Source of the DNA: Shewanella basaltis
GTDB taxonomy: Bacteria > Pseudomonadota > Gammaproteobacteria > Enterobacterales > Shewanellaceae
DNA: 64,000 nt
Direction of reading: 5' to 3'
NCBI RefSeq assembly: GCF_023283885.1
Contig: NZ_JAKILA010000010.1
Coordinates: 62,001-126,000 of the forward strand
Both the position numbers and the translations under genes were made by a program. Positions within the stretch are counted from its first letter, which is position 1. Each line of letters begins with the position of its first letter. Under the pieces are notes generated by a model that ran no database searches, was not told where the DNA came from, and worked only from the letters and a program-made list of their open reading frames with translations. Of this stretch, positions 1-10,350 are shown one piece after another.

Positions 1-2
1 AC

Positions 3-1052
3 CATGTGGCCGAAACCACCAACAGTAATACCGTGTCACAGTCAGTTAGTGAGGTTGGGGTGTTCACTTTTAGTGCCAAGCCTCCAAGTAGCTATTTAGG
101 CTCAACTTTTTATGACATACCACTGGCGTTATCACCTAATATCGGCCGGTTTGTACCCGACCGTTTTTTAGTGAGTAGCTCAAGTGTGTTGCCATCATGT
201 GGTAGTTTTACCTACATGGATCAGCCCTTTGGCTTAACATTAACCTTAGATGCATTGAACACGGGCAGCTATGTTACTCAAAATTATCAAGGCAGTTTTG
301 CTAAAGCCAGTGCCAGTTTGGTTGCAGAAAATGCTAATGATGGTGTTGAGCTAAGTCACCGGTTAAGCGCCTTGCCTGTTAATGCCAGTACTTGGTCATT
401 AGGCCAAGCAAGTGTCGATGTTACCTACCAAGCGCTTTTTAGTCGTACAACCTCACCAGGCGTAGACGGGCCATTTGGTTTATTGGATGTTGGCGTTTTA
501 GTGGCTGACAATGATGGTAATGTAGCGTTTGTGGCGTCGCCTGATATGCGCGCCGATAGCAGTGATATTTGTACCGATACGAGCACGTGTAACGCTAAAT
601 TACTATCAACACAAGATTTTCGTCATGGCAGAGTGGTGATGGATAATACCTTTGGCCCAGAAAATGAAGTATTACGCATGCCAACCTATGCGCAGTACTG
701 GAGTGGCAGTGCCTGGATAACGAACACCAATGACAGTTGCACTCAAGTCAGTGATCCCCTTGATGGAACCGAAGTGTATGCTCCAACATTAACGGCAGGT
801 CAAACCATTACACGCACCGATAATGGCAGTTTGGTTAATAATGGCTTACTGACTTTATTATGGCAAAACACAGGTTCTAATGCATATCGAGGTCAAGTGA
901 CTGCACCGTTACAAGTAGACAATTGGCTACAGTGGTATTGGAATTGGGATGACGCTAGCCCGACAGTACTTTATGACCCAAGAGCAAGTGCCTTCTTTGG
1001 CCGCTATCGTGGCCATGATCGGATCATTTATTGGCGTGAAGTCGGGCAATAA
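3..1052 (+). CDS. mshQ: MSHA biogenesis protein MshQ, C-terminal part (5' end outside window)
   Basis: The reading frame is open from the window edge, so only the C-terminal ~350 residues are present. The end, with DPRASAFFGRYRGHDRIIYWREV, is the typical finish of MshQ/DUF6701 proteins: a beta-rich domain followed by a YRGHDRIIYWRE tail. MshQ is a large surface or pilus-associated protein of the mannose-sensitive haemagglutinin type IV pilus locus. In Shewanella and Vibrio this locus commonly lies directly before mreB, as it does here. A GTG at 6 is probably not the true start because codons before it stay in frame. Cysteines around residues 195-202 (CTDTSTC) could pair outside the cell. Confidence is high for the family, less for exact role. 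Confidence 0.85.
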   Translation, partial: HVAETTNSNTVSQSVSEVGVFTFSAKPPSSYLGSTFYDIPLALSPNIGRFVPDRFLVSSSSVLPSCGSFTYMDQPFGLTLTLDALNTGSYVTQNYQGSFAKASASLVAENANDGVELSHRLSALPVNASTWSLGQASVDVTYQALFSRTTSPGVDGPFGLLDVGVLVADNDGNVAFVASPDMRADSSDICTDTSTCNAKLLSTQDFRHGRVVMDNTFGPENEVLRMPTYAQYWSGSAWITNTNDSCTQVSDPLDGTEVYAPTLTAGQTITRTDNGSLVNNGLLTLLWQNTGSNAYRGQVTAPLQVDNWLQWYWNWDDASPTVLYDPRASAFFGRYRGHDRIIYWREVGQ

Positions 1053-1107
1053 TCGGAATAAAAAAGCATCGTTTTTACGCTTTTTAGGATTAATCTTGCT
1101 CGATCGA

Positions 1108-1139
1108 CGTTTTTTTACATGCTTTTGTAAAAAAAAACG
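1108..1139 (+). terminator. A/T-rich inverted repeat after mshQ
   Basis: CGTTTTTTTACA pairs with TTGTAAAAAAAAACG across a short loop. The arm ends in T-rich or A-rich runs on both strands, so it could end the msh transcript and insulate mreB. The stem is mostly A-T, so it may be weak. Confidence 0.45.
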
Positions 1140-1151
1140 CCAGATTAGCAA

Positions 1152-1178
1152 TTGTTAACCTGTTCGGTCTTGTAGAAT
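1152..1178 (+). promoter_or_regulatory. candidate mreB promoter
   Basis: TTGTTA (1152-1157) and TAGAAT (1173-1178) preceded by TG at 1171-1172 look like a -35 and an extended -10 with a short 15-base spacer. This is the only good match in the mshQ-mreB gap. It is a visual match only. Confidence 0.35.
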
Positions 1179-1242
1179 AGGGGTGTCATTGATAAAGTTA
1201 GCTGATTTTTCTTTCTTCTGACTCCACAGAATACAGGCCTGA

Positions 1243-2295
<1,053 letters not shown>

Positions 2296-2311
2296 TGATT
2301 AACTGCACAGT

Positions 2312-2345
2312 GGCTTTGTTAACACTCGCTTTTGCTAACAAAGCC
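2312..2345 (+). promoter_or_regulatory. stem-loop in the mreB-mreC gap
   Basis: GGCTTTGTTA (2312-2321) and TAACAAAGCC (2336-2345) form a perfect 10-bp stem with a 14-base loop, ending 11 bases before the mreC ATG. No T-run follows, so it is not a standard terminator. It could protect the mreB 3' end or lower mreC expression relative to mreB; that role is inference. Confidence 0.55.
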
Positions 2346-2356
2346 GCGCACAACTT

Positions 2357-3493
2357 ATGAAACCAATTTTCGTTCGTGGCGTCTCTAATCAATTTAGACT
2401 GACACTGGCAATTATATTGTCGGTGGCTTTGCTTGCCGCTAATCATCGCTTAGATCCTATCCGTCAATCTCTGTCATCAGTGTTGAGTCCTTTGCAGTAT
2501 TTAGCCAATGTGCCTGGTGTGATGCTAGATTGGTCTGCTGAGGCCTTTGCTACCCGCAATATGCTTGAGTTACAAAACAAAGAGTTATTACGTCAGCAAT
2601 TAGTGATGTCTGAACGGTTACAACGATTTGAGCATGTACGCCAAGAAAATGAACGCCTGCGAGCGCTGTTAGGTTCTCCTGTGCACATGGATTCTCGTAA
2701 AGTGGTTGCTGAAGTGATGGAAGTAGCCAGTGATCCCTTTCGTCAATTTGTGGTGTTAAACCATGGTTCACAAACCGGTGTTTATGTCGGTCAGCCGGTT
2801 GTGGATGCTCAAGGTGTCGTCGGCCAGGTGATAGAGGTGAGTGAGTTTACTAGCCGCGTTTTGATGGTGTCTGACACCACCCATGGCATTCCTGTGCGTG
2901 TGACCCGTAATGATGTTCGCGCAATAGCAAATGGCACTGGCGATATTGACCAAATTGAGCTTCGCCATGTTGCAAAAAGTACCGACATTATTGCAGGCGA
3001 TTTATTAGTGACCTCTGGCTTGGGTAATCGTTTCCCTGAAGGGTATCCCGTTGCACGTGTTATTAGTGTGTCTAGAGACGATGGCCAAAGCTATGCCGTG
3101 ATTAATGCGCAACCCTTGGCCGCATTAGATCGTATTCGATATGTGCTATTAATTTGGCCAGATGAAACCAAACCCTTCACTTTACCAGCTGATTTAGTTG
3201 AGCTTATTGAAAAAAATGCGCCAACTACCCCTCAGGCGGTTAGCGAACAAGCCCAAGGGCAGCAGGCGACCTCAACAACTGGAGTAAATACGCCCCAAGA
3301 CCAGGCCGTCTCGAATCCGTCGGCAACTAATACACAAGACCAGGCTGGCACGAATCCGGCAGCGGCTAATACACAAGACCAGGCCGGCACGAATCCGGCT
3401 GGGGCTAATACACAAAACCAGGCTGGCACGACAAATGTTCAGGAGCAGCCATCGACTGCACCGATAACTAATGCCCGCGAGGTGAATCAATGA
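2357..3493 (+). CDS. mreC: rod-shape determining protein MreC
   Basis: MreC is a bitopic inner membrane protein whose periplasmic part activates the PBP2/RodA wall synthase. One membrane segment lies at about residues 14-31, followed by a coiled coil (about 60-100, rich in L/E/Q/R) and the double beta-barrel MreC core to about residue 275. The protein is longer than usual (378 residues) because the C-terminus carries a low-complexity tail of 13-14-residue repeats of the form NTQDQAGTNPA. No strong ribosome site precedes the ATG; the start lies just after the intergenic stem-loop. It overlaps mreD by 4 bases (ATGA), indicating translational coupling. Confidence 0.96.
   Translation: MKPIFVRGVSNQFRLTLAIILSVALLAANHRLDPIRQSLSSVLSPLQYLANVPGVMLDWSAEAFATRNMLELQNKELLRQQLVMSERLQRFEHVRQENERLRALLGSPVHMDSRKVVAEVMEVASDPFRQFVVLNHGSQTGVYVGQPVVDAQGVVGQVIEVSEFTSRVLMVSDTTHGIPVRVTRNDVRAIANGTGDIDQIELRHVAKSTDIIAGDLLVTSGLGNRFPEGYPVARVISVSRDDGQSYAVINAQPLAALDRIRYVLLIWPDETKPFTLPADLVELIEKNAPTTPQAVSEQAQGQQATSTTGVNTPQDQAVSNPSATNTQDQAGTNPAAANTQDQAGTNPAGANTQNQAGTTNVQEQPSTAPITNAREVNQ
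3287..3445 (+). repeat. 39-42 bp in-frame tandem repeats in mreC
   Basis: Four consecutive units begin at 3287 (42 bp), 3329 (39 bp), 3368 (39 bp) and 3407 (partial). Units two and three differ at only three bases, so the array expanded recently. They encode NTQDQAGTNPAAA-type repeats in the periplasmic tail of MreC. Confidence 0.85.
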
Positions 3494-3981
3494 GTGCGCA
3501 CATCGCTAACGGTCGTTTGGTTGTATGGCTAACAATTTTTATTGGGATGATGTTTCAGATCATGCCGTTACCTAGCATGGTTGAACACTGGCGTCCTGAT
3601 TGGTTATTAATGGTTATGGTGTACTGGGCCATGGCGCTGCCACATAGATATAGCATCTTAACGGCCTGGGTGTTGGGGGTGATGCTCGATGTGTTGCTTG
3701 GGGCGACATTAGGTATCCGTTCACTTGCGTTATCGTTAGTGATTTATATTGTGGTGCTGTTATGTCAACGCTTACGTAACTACCCTCGCTGGCAACAATC
3801 ACTGGTGATTGCAGGACTAATTTGTGTTTATCATGCGGTGATATTCTGGGTGCAGTTTGTCGTTGTAGGCGAAACCCCATTTGACTTAACTATGTTTTTA
3901 CCTGCCATTTCGAGTTTGTTTATATGGTGGTGGGTATTTTGGATTTTACGCAACATCCGTCGTCGATATAAAGTACGTTAA
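3490..3981 (+). CDS. mreD: rod-shape determining protein MreD
   Basis: MreD is a small polytopic inner membrane protein of the elongasome that bridges MreC to the RodA/PBP2 synthase. The 163-residue product is almost wholly hydrophobic, with about five or six membrane segments and the conserved feature of a positively charged C-terminus (RNIRRRYKVR). Length and order after mreC fit the family. The start ATG overlaps the mreC stop by 4 bases, so translation is probably coupled. Sequence conservation in MreD is low, so position is a main support. Confidence 0.93.
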   Translation: MSAHIANGRLVVWLTIFIGMMFQIMPLPSMVEHWRPDWLLMVMVYWAMALPHRYSILTAWVLGVMLDVLLGATLGIRSLALSLVIYIVVLLCQRLRNYPRWQQSLVIAGLICVYHAVIFWVQFVVVGETPFDLTMFLPAISSLFIWWWVFWILRNIRRRYKVR

Positions 3982-4026
3982 ACTGGTGTTTTATTCAAAT
4001 TAAACGTCTAAATAGAGTGAGTTAAC

Positions 4027-4614
4027 ATGACTTGGGTACTGGCCTCTACCTCACCAAGAAGAAAAGAACTACTGGCGCAAGCGGGGTTTAGCTTTGCGCA
4101 ATTTCGCTTTCATGTCGTGGCTCCTGACATTGATGAAACGCCTAAAGCCAATGAGCTTGCCCAAGAGTATGTGTGCCGGCTAGCAATCGAAAAGGCACAG
4201 GCAGGATTGGCATTAAGCGAGCAGTTTGATCAACCCAAAGTATTGGGTTCAGACACCATAGTGGTGCTTAATGGGGTGATTTTAGGTAAGCCTGTGGATG
4301 TTGATGATGCCAAAAGAATGCTGGCATTGTTATCGGGTAATACCCATGAGGTGATGACTGCAGTTGCGATCACAGATGGTCAGCATACTGTTCATCGCCT
4401 TTGCAAGACACAAGTGAGTTTTTGCCAATTGTCAGCAGCCGATATTGATGCCTATGTGGCCACCGGTGAACCAATGGACAAAGCGGGTGCCTATGGTATT
4501 CAAGCATTAGGAGGTTGCTTTGTTGAGTCTATTACAGGCAGCTATTCTGCTGTTGTAGGCTTGCCGTTAGTCGAAACTCGAGAATTATTAGCCTGCATGA
4601 TGCAGCAAACTTAA
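4027..4614 (+). CDS. maf: Maf-family nucleotide pyrophosphatase (YhdE type, dTTP/UTP)
   Basis: Maf proteins hydrolyse non-canonical or excess nucleoside triphosphates to the monophosphate and pyrophosphate; the YhdE branch prefers dTTP and UTP. The signature [10 protein letters not shown] is at residues 8-17, with a DIDE loop near 38, the catalytic GSDTIV segment near 76, and DKAGAYGIQ near 157. The 195-residue length is normal. The E. coli yhdE gene occupies the same place between mreD and rng, which supports the subfamily. A modest AGTGAG site precedes the ATG. Substrate preference is inferred from the family. Confidence 0.93.
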   Translation: MTWVLASTSPRRKELLAQAGFSFAQFRFHVVAPDIDETPKANELAQEYVCRLAIEKAQAGLALSEQFDQPKVLGSDTIVVLNGVILGKPVDVDDAKRMLALLSGNTHEVMTAVAITDGQHTVHRLCKTQVSFCQLSAADIDAYVATGEPMDKAGAYGIQALGGCFVESITGSYSAVVGLPLVETRELLACMMQQT

Positions 4615-4696
4615 CCTTTTGCTTTAATCGGTCTCATACGGTGGTGCAACTGCTGTCAACATTACGATTGGAGCATGACCTCAATACTGGTGGCCT

Positions 4697-6187
4697 ATGA
4701 ACATAAAAGCACAACGCAAAAAAGGCACAGAACTGCTGATTAATGTGACACCAACCGAGGCGCGAGTCGCATTGGTTGAGCACGGTGTTTTGCAAGAAGT
4801 CCACATTGAACGCCGCATGAAACGAGGCTTAGTGGGTAATATCTACAAAGGCAAAATTAGCCGCGTGTTACCCGGTATGCAAGCAGCATTTGTCGACATC
4901 GGTCTAGATAAGGCCGCATTTTTACACGCCTCTGACATTGTTCCTCATACTGAATGTGTTGCCGATGTTGAAAAAGGCAACTTTGTGGTGCGCGATATTG
5001 CAGAGCTTGTGCGCCAAGGCCAAGATATAATGGTGCAGGTGGTCAAAGACCCGCTAGGCACCAAAGGCGCAAGGCTCACCACCGACATCACTTTACCCTC
5101 ACGTTATTTAGTGTTTATGCCGGGCTCTAGCCATGTTGGTGTGTCGCAACGCATAGAGCTTGAAGAAGAACGTCAACGCCTTAAAAATATTACCTTACCT
5201 TATGTTGATGACGACGGCGGCTTTATTATTCGTACAGCTGCTGAAAATATTGGTGAAGATGAGCTGGCACAAGATGCTGCTTTTTTACGTCGTGTGTGGG
5301 CTAAAGTCAGCGAACGTCGTAAACGAAAAGGCGCTACATTACTTTATCAAGATTTGGCATTACCTGTGCGGATTATTCGTGATTTTGTTGGCACCGAGCT
5401 TGACCATATTCAGGTCGATTCTCGTCGTACCTATGCTGAGTTACAGCAGTTTGCTCAAGAATTTATGCCAGAAATTGCCGATAAAATTGAACACTATGCA
5501 GGCCCAGCACCCATATTTGAATTGTACGATGTTGAAAACGAAGTGCAACGCGCTCTTGGCCGTAAAGTAGAGCTTAAGTCGGGTGGTTATTTAATTATTG
5601 ACCAGACCGAAGCCATGACAACGGTTGACATCAACACTGGCGCATTTGTTGGGCATCGTAATCTAGAAGAAACCATTTTTAATACCAACCTCGAAGCCAC
5701 TCAAGCCATTGCTAGACAATTACGCTTACGTAACTTGGGCGGAATTATTATTATCGACTTTATCGATATGACAAATAATGAGCATAAAACTCGGGTGCTC
5801 GAAAGCTTAAATGCGGCATTAGCACTTGATCGTGTTAAAACCAGTGTGAGTGGTTTTTCTGGTTTAGGTTTGGTCGAGATGACCCGTAAACGAACTCGAG
5901 AAAGCCTTGAACATGTGGTGTGTGGTGAGTGTCCATCGTGTCAGGGAACGGGCACCATGAAAACGGTTGAAACCGTATCTTATGAAATTTTCCGAGAAAT
6001 TATACGTTTAAATCGAGCTTATAAAGCAGATGAGTTTTTACTGTATTGTTCGCCGGCTGTTTACATGAGCTTAAGCGGTGATGAGTCGCATTTGTTGGCA
6101 GAGCTTGAAGTCTATATTGGTAAGCGTATCCGTTTGCAAAATGAGCCATTATATATTCAAAGCAAATATGATGTGGTGATGATGTAG
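4697..6187 (+). CDS. rng: ribonuclease G
   Basis: RNase G is a 5'-end-sensing endoribonuclease that matures the 5' end of 16S rRNA and degrades some mRNAs. The 496-residue product has an N-terminal S1 RNA-binding domain (about 40-128, GLVGNIYKGKISRVLPGMQAAFVDIG), the DNase I-like catalytic part with MTTVDINTG and IIIIDFIDM carrying the metal-binding aspartates, and the CGECPSCQGTG zinc-link near residue 415. It lacks the long RNase E scaffold tail. The stop overlaps the next start (GTG) by one base. Confidence 0.97.
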   Translation: MNIKAQRKKGTELLINVTPTEARVALVEHGVLQEVHIERRMKRGLVGNIYKGKISRVLPGMQAAFVDIGLDKAAFLHASDIVPHTECVADVEKGNFVVRDIAELVRQGQDIMVQVVKDPLGTKGARLTTDITLPSRYLVFMPGSSHVGVSQRIELEEERQRLKNITLPYVDDDGGFIIRTAAENIGEDELAQDAAFLRRVWAKVSERRKRKGATLLYQDLALPVRIIRDFVGTELDHIQVDSRRTYAELQQFAQEFMPEIADKIEHYAGPAPIFELYDVENEVQRALGRKVELKSGGYLIIDQTEAMTTVDINTGAFVGHRNLEETIFNTNLEATQAIARQLRLRNLGGIIIIDFIDMTNNEHKTRVLESLNAALALDRVKTSVSGFSGLGLVEMTRKRTRESLEHVVCGECPSCQGTGTMKTVETVSYEIFREIIRLNRAYKADEFLLYCSPAVYMSLSGDESHLLAELEVYIGKRIRLQNEPLYIQSKYDVVMM

Positions 6188-9100
6188 TGTCAACGAACCA
6201 GGCGTCAAGTATCAGCAGAATCTGTTGGCAAATATTGGCCATTACACTGGTGTTATTTGCACTGGTTGTGAGCCTTATTCGCGGATTGCTGCCACATATA
6301 CCTGAAGTTCGACACGAGCTGGTTAATTATTTATACACAGAATACCAATTGCAGGTACAAATGGATGAATTGAATGCGCAGTGGCAAGCCTTTGGCCCAG
6401 CATTGAGTATCAAAAATTTAAACCTGCCGCCTCAAGCGTTAATGCCGATGACTGTGATAAGCAAAAACGTTCACATTAAACTCGATTTTTGGCAGTCTCT
6501 TTTTACCCTAACGCCACAAGTTGAATCAGTACAGTTTGATGGCGTGAGCATTGCTATTAACCTTGACCAAGTCTCTGGCGGTTCAGCAGACCCGCAATCG
6601 GGAGCAAATGTCGATTGGCTTTATGCTTTACTGTTGGAGCAGTTAGCACATTTTTCTATAACAGATGCGTCCATACAGTTGCTCAGTAGCGAGAGTGACT
6701 ATCGCCCCATTTACATTGATAACCTTGAATGGCAAAACAGTGATAATCGTCATCAGGCACAGGGGCAGATCCATGTTGATCAACTTGAGTCTAAAAACGA
6801 GCAATTAATCTTACGAGTTGATCTCACTGGAGACGGCTACCAACCCGACTCGATTAGCGGTCAATTATATGTGTCTGCCGACTCACTTGATTTAGGCGAA
6901 TGGGCTTCTCGTCAGCACAGCGCACAAGCCAATCAGGATAATATTGAGTTTCAGGGCGTGATTAATCTCGATGCTTGGGCGACCTTTGCCAATCGTCAAA
7001 TTCGTGATGGCATGTTGGTGTTTAAGCCCAGTTGGTTGCAGTGGCGTGATAGCCATACCCAACAAAAATTTGCCATTGAGTCAGGTGTGTTACAGTGGAC
7101 ACCTGAGAAAGGTGGTTGGAAAATAGCCAGTCACGATTTAGCATTATCGACCAATGAACAGCTGTGGCCGTCGTTAGACATGGCTTTTGCTGCTCGAGAC
7201 GGGGAAATGTTTGGTTATATTAATCAGCTTATTCCGCCTTTATTAAAGCCCATGTTACCACTCATTCCTGGCTTAGGTTTAGCGCAGGTAAATACGTGGC
7301 AGCAGTTGAACCCTCAAGGTACGATTGGGCCTATTCGGTTTTATAAAGCCCCACAAAAGCCGTTAATCGCCACCGCCAATGTCGAACAATTGCAATGGCA
7401 GGCATACGCTGCTATACCCGGTTTAAATCCAATAGACCTGTCGTTAACCTGGGCCAATAACCAGTTAAGTTTTACACTGCCAAAACAAGACTATCAATTT
7501 GACTTTGGCGACAGGTTTAGCCAACCCCTTGCATTACAAGGTGAAGCCATTAATGGCAGTGTCGATTTGCTTAAGCGCCGGCTCAGCATAGGTAACATCA
7601 GTTTACGTAATGCCGATATTGCAGTGCAAGCTGGAGTCAATCTTGACTTAAATGACGGTGCTCATTTGGCGTTAGCTGCCCAAATGAGTATTTATGATGT
7701 TGCCCATGCAGGTCGATACTTTCCCTTAATGGCCATGAGTCCAGACTTAGTGTCATACCTCAATGGCGGTTTAAAAGCCGGTAGCATTGAACAAGCTCAA
7801 ATCGTTTGGCATGGTGAACTAAGCGGTTATCCCTACCAAGATCACAGTGGTGTATTTCAAGCCGCTTTTACGTTACAAGATGGACGCTTTAAGTTTCAGC
7901 CTGATTGGCCAGCGGTCAGTGAGTTAACGTTATCAGCGTTATTTGAAAACGCCTTGATGGATTTGCACATAGACCAAGGCTTGCTTGATAACGTGGTTGT
8001 CGATGGTGCCAGGGTGTCGATTGCGCAATTGGGTCGCCAATCATTATTACGCGTTGAGGCTGATATTAACGCAGATGCGCAAGGGGCAACTCAAGTTATC
8101 AACCAATCACCGCTAAAAAGCTCGGTGGGCGCTACTTTAGATGTAGTGCAAATTACGCGGCCGATTGACATTAATTTAGACTTGGCGATTCCGTTGTACC
8201 ATGGTGGTCAACAACAGATAAAAGGCCATGTTAATTTAACCGACAACCCGGTATTTATTGCAACGCCAGGCCTTGATTTGAAAAAAGTAACCGGGCAGGT
8301 AAGCTTTGTTAATCAATTAATTGAAGCTAAAAATATTCAAGCATCCTTGTTTGAACAACCTTTAAGCTTCAGTGTGAAGACTGGCCTACAAAACCAGCAC
8401 TTGGCTCTAAATGTCAATATGGGTGGGCGCTGGGATCTTGATACCCTATCAAGCCAGTTACACAACCCCATGACAGGTTTGTATACAGGTAAGCTTGATT
8501 GGGATGGTGCGTTGACGATGATTTTTGATCCCAGTGGATACAGTTTGCAAGTCTCTGCTCGTTCAGACATGGTCGGTGTCGCGCTTGATTTGCCAACCCC
8601 ATATAGCAAATCTGCTGATGAACCTAAAAAACTCCGTGCAGATTTAATCGGCGACAATAAACAATCTTCACTGAGCATTAAATTGGGTAACGATGTTGAG
8701 TTCTGGGGCGGGTTTACTGCTGATAATGGTGGCCGATTAGCATTTTACGATGTCATGGTTGGGCGTCATTTTAAAGTAGGCGACAAACTCCAAAAGCAAC
8801 AGGGGCACTTGCATTTAGACTTACCGAAAGTGGCATTAGAGCAATGGCTACCACTGATCCAGCGTTTTAGCGTGGTCGCAGAACCTCAGGTTATTGCATC
8901 GTCTGTGCGCGATCGCATTTTAACGGACACCGAACTGCCGATTAATCAAGACACTAATTTGCCAGTCCCTGTCGATGATAATGCATCATCCGCTTTGCCT
9001 TTACTGGTAGGGATCCATGCAAAAATAGCCCAATTAACGGCATTAAATCAGACATTTGATGAATTACAGTTTGATGCACAGCCTACAGACAATGCTTGGC

Positions 9101-10350
9101 GTTTTGATGCCGTTTCGCAACAATTTGACGGCGTTATCGATTTTTATTCAAATTGGCGTGAGCAAGGCATTAAGGTCGTGGCAAAAAAGCTTCATATCGC
9201 AGCGCCAACACAAACAACACTGTTAGGCACACCAATTGATGCATCACATGCCACAAGCATCCTCACGCAATTACCCACATTGGCCATAGATGTCGATGAT
9301 TTTAGTGCCTACGACCTACCATTAGGGCATTTGGTTTTACATGGTTTGCCCACAGAGCAAGGTTATCAGTTTCAAACACTATCGTTGACTAAGCCCACAT
9401 TGTCGTTACAGGCTAATGGGATGTGGTCTTTGGTCGATGGCCTCGATAGCACAGAGTTTGATGTTGAATTACTGGCAGAAAACTTTGAAACATTATCAAC
9501 CACATTAGGAATTAATCCCGGCCTGAAAGATGCGCCACTCAATTTGAATGGTAAAGTATCATGGTTGGCTGCGCCGTATGATTTTTCGCTAGATACATTA
9601 AACGGCCAAATTAAGTTTGATTTGGGTAAAGGGCATCTATCTGAAATTAGTGATAAAGGCGCGCGGGTGTTTTCGCTATTTAGCCTAGATTCATTACTGC
9701 GTAAATTGTCATTAGATTTTTCAGATGTGTTTGGCCAAGGGCTTTATTTCAATACCTTTACGGGCAACTTAACGATAGATAATGGCGTGGTAAAAACCAC
9801 TGACACAGAAATGGATGCCATAGCAGGTAATATGAAGGTTAGGGGGTATACTGACTTAACCACTCAAAGCCTGAATTACGACATACGTTTTGTGCCACAA
9901 TTGGCCTCGAGTGTGCCTACCGTGGTGTTACTCAGCACCAGTGCTTGGACTATGGGGTTAGGAGCTTTTGCGTTAACAAAAGTGTTAGAGCCCGTGATTG
10001 AAGTGATTTCAGAAATTCGTTTTAGGGTGACAGGCACCATGGACAACCCTGAGCTTGAAGAATTAGAGCGTAAAAGCAAAGAGATTGAAATTCCAAAAGC
10101 TATTTTACCGCAACCTGATGAAACCAGTATCGATGCGGCAACAGAGCAGGGGCCAAACTCAAAAAAGATGGATAGTGATAGCGCAGCACCAGATACGCAG
10201 CCTAACAAGACCTCACCGGCCACCGACACACCCGCTCATACCTCTCAGGTCGAGACGCTACAAGGAGCACAATATGCAAATCAGCTTATTACAATGCCAG
10301 AGCAGCCGCGACGTTCAAGCCAACCTTGCGTTTATCGACTCGCAGCTTAA
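6187..10350 (+). CDS. yhdP: YhdP-family AsmA-like envelope lipid transport protein
   Basis: YhdP belongs to the AsmA-like bridge proteins that help carry phospholipid from inner to outer membrane. The 1387-residue product has a single N-terminal membrane segment (about residues 10-32) and a very long periplasmic beta-rich body of the DUF3971/AsmA2 type, then a conserved C-terminal part with a second hydrophobic stretch near 1250-1280 (VPTVVLLSTSAWTMGLGAFALTKVLEP). Start is GTG at 6187, sharing one base with the rng stop, with no clear ribosome site, so translation is probably coupled. The last 77 bases run into the nitrilase gene in another frame, an unusually long overlap. Confidence 0.92.
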   Translation: MSTNQASSISRICWQILAITLVLFALVVSLIRGLLPHIPEVRHELVNYLYTEYQLQVQMDELNAQWQAFGPALSIKNLNLPPQALMPMTVISKNVHIKLDFWQSLFTLTPQVESVQFDGVSIAINLDQVSGGSADPQSGANVDWLYALLLEQLAHFSITDASIQLLSSESDYRPIYIDNLEWQNSDNRHQAQGQIHVDQLESKNEQLILRVDLTGDGYQPDSISGQLYVSADSLDLGEWASRQHSAQANQDNIEFQGVINLDAWATFANRQIRDGMLVFKPSWLQWRDSHTQQKFAIESGVLQWTPEKGGWKIASHDLALSTNEQLWPSLDMAFAARDGEMFGYINQLIPPLLKPMLPLIPGLGLAQVNTWQQLNPQGTIGPIRFYKAPQKPLIATANVEQLQWQAYAAIPGLNPIDLSLTWANNQLSFTLPKQDYQFDFGDRFSQPLALQGEAINGSVDLLKRRLSIGNISLRNADIAVQAGVNLDLNDGAHLALAAQMSIYDVAHAGRYFPLMAMSPDLVSYLNGGLKAGSIEQAQIVWHGELSGYPYQDHSGVFQAAFTLQDGRFKFQPDWPAVSELTLSALFENALMDLHIDQGLLDNVVVDGARVSIAQLGRQSLLRVEADINADAQGATQVINQSPLKSSVGATLDVVQITRPIDINLDLAIPLYHGGQQQIKGHVNLTDNPVFIATPGLDLKKVTGQVSFVNQLIEAKNIQASLFEQPLSFSVKTGLQNQHLALNVNMGGRWDLDTLSSQLHNPMTGLYTGKLDWDGALTMIFDPSGYSLQVSARSDMVGVALDLPTPYSKSADEPKKLRADLIGDNKQSSLSIKLGNDVEFWGGFTADNGGRLAFYDVMVGRHFKVGDKLQKQQGHLHLDLPKVALEQWLPLIQRFSVVAEPQVIASSVRDRILTDTELPINQDTNLPVPVDDNASSALPLLVGIHAKIAQLTALNQTFDELQFDAQPTDNAWRFDAVSQQFDGVIDFYSNWREQGIKVVAKKLHIAAPTQTTLLGTPIDASHATSILTQLPTLAIDVDDFSAYDLPLGHLVLHGLPTEQGYQFQTLSLTKPTLSLQANGMWSLVDGLDSTEFDVELLAENFETLSTTLGINPGLKDAPLNLNGKVSWLAAPYDFSLDTLNGQIKFDLGKGHLSEISDKGARVFSLFSLDSLLRKLSLDFSDVFGQGLYFNTFTGNLTIDNGVVKTTDTEMDAIAGNMKVRGYTDLTTQSLNYDIRFVPQLASSVPTVVLLSTSAWTMGLGAFALTKVLEPVIEVISEIRFRVTGTMDNPELEELERKSKEIEIPKAILPQPDETSIDAATEQGPNSKKMDSDSAAPDTQPNKTSPATDTPAHTSQVETLQGAQYANQLITMPEQPRRSSQPCVYRLAA

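Noticed and set aside
3232..3490. Minus-strand frames of repeated Trp/Cys/Ala-rich peptides opposite mreC
   Set aside because: They are the mirror of the tandem repeat in mreC and have no ribosome site.
5160..5570. A 136-codon plus-strand frame inside rng
   Set aside because: It is out of frame with the well-conserved RNase G and has no family resemblance.
10085..10273. Longer N-terminus for the nitrilase gene
   Set aside because: The extra residues are basic and unlike the family, and the internal ATG has a good ribosome site.
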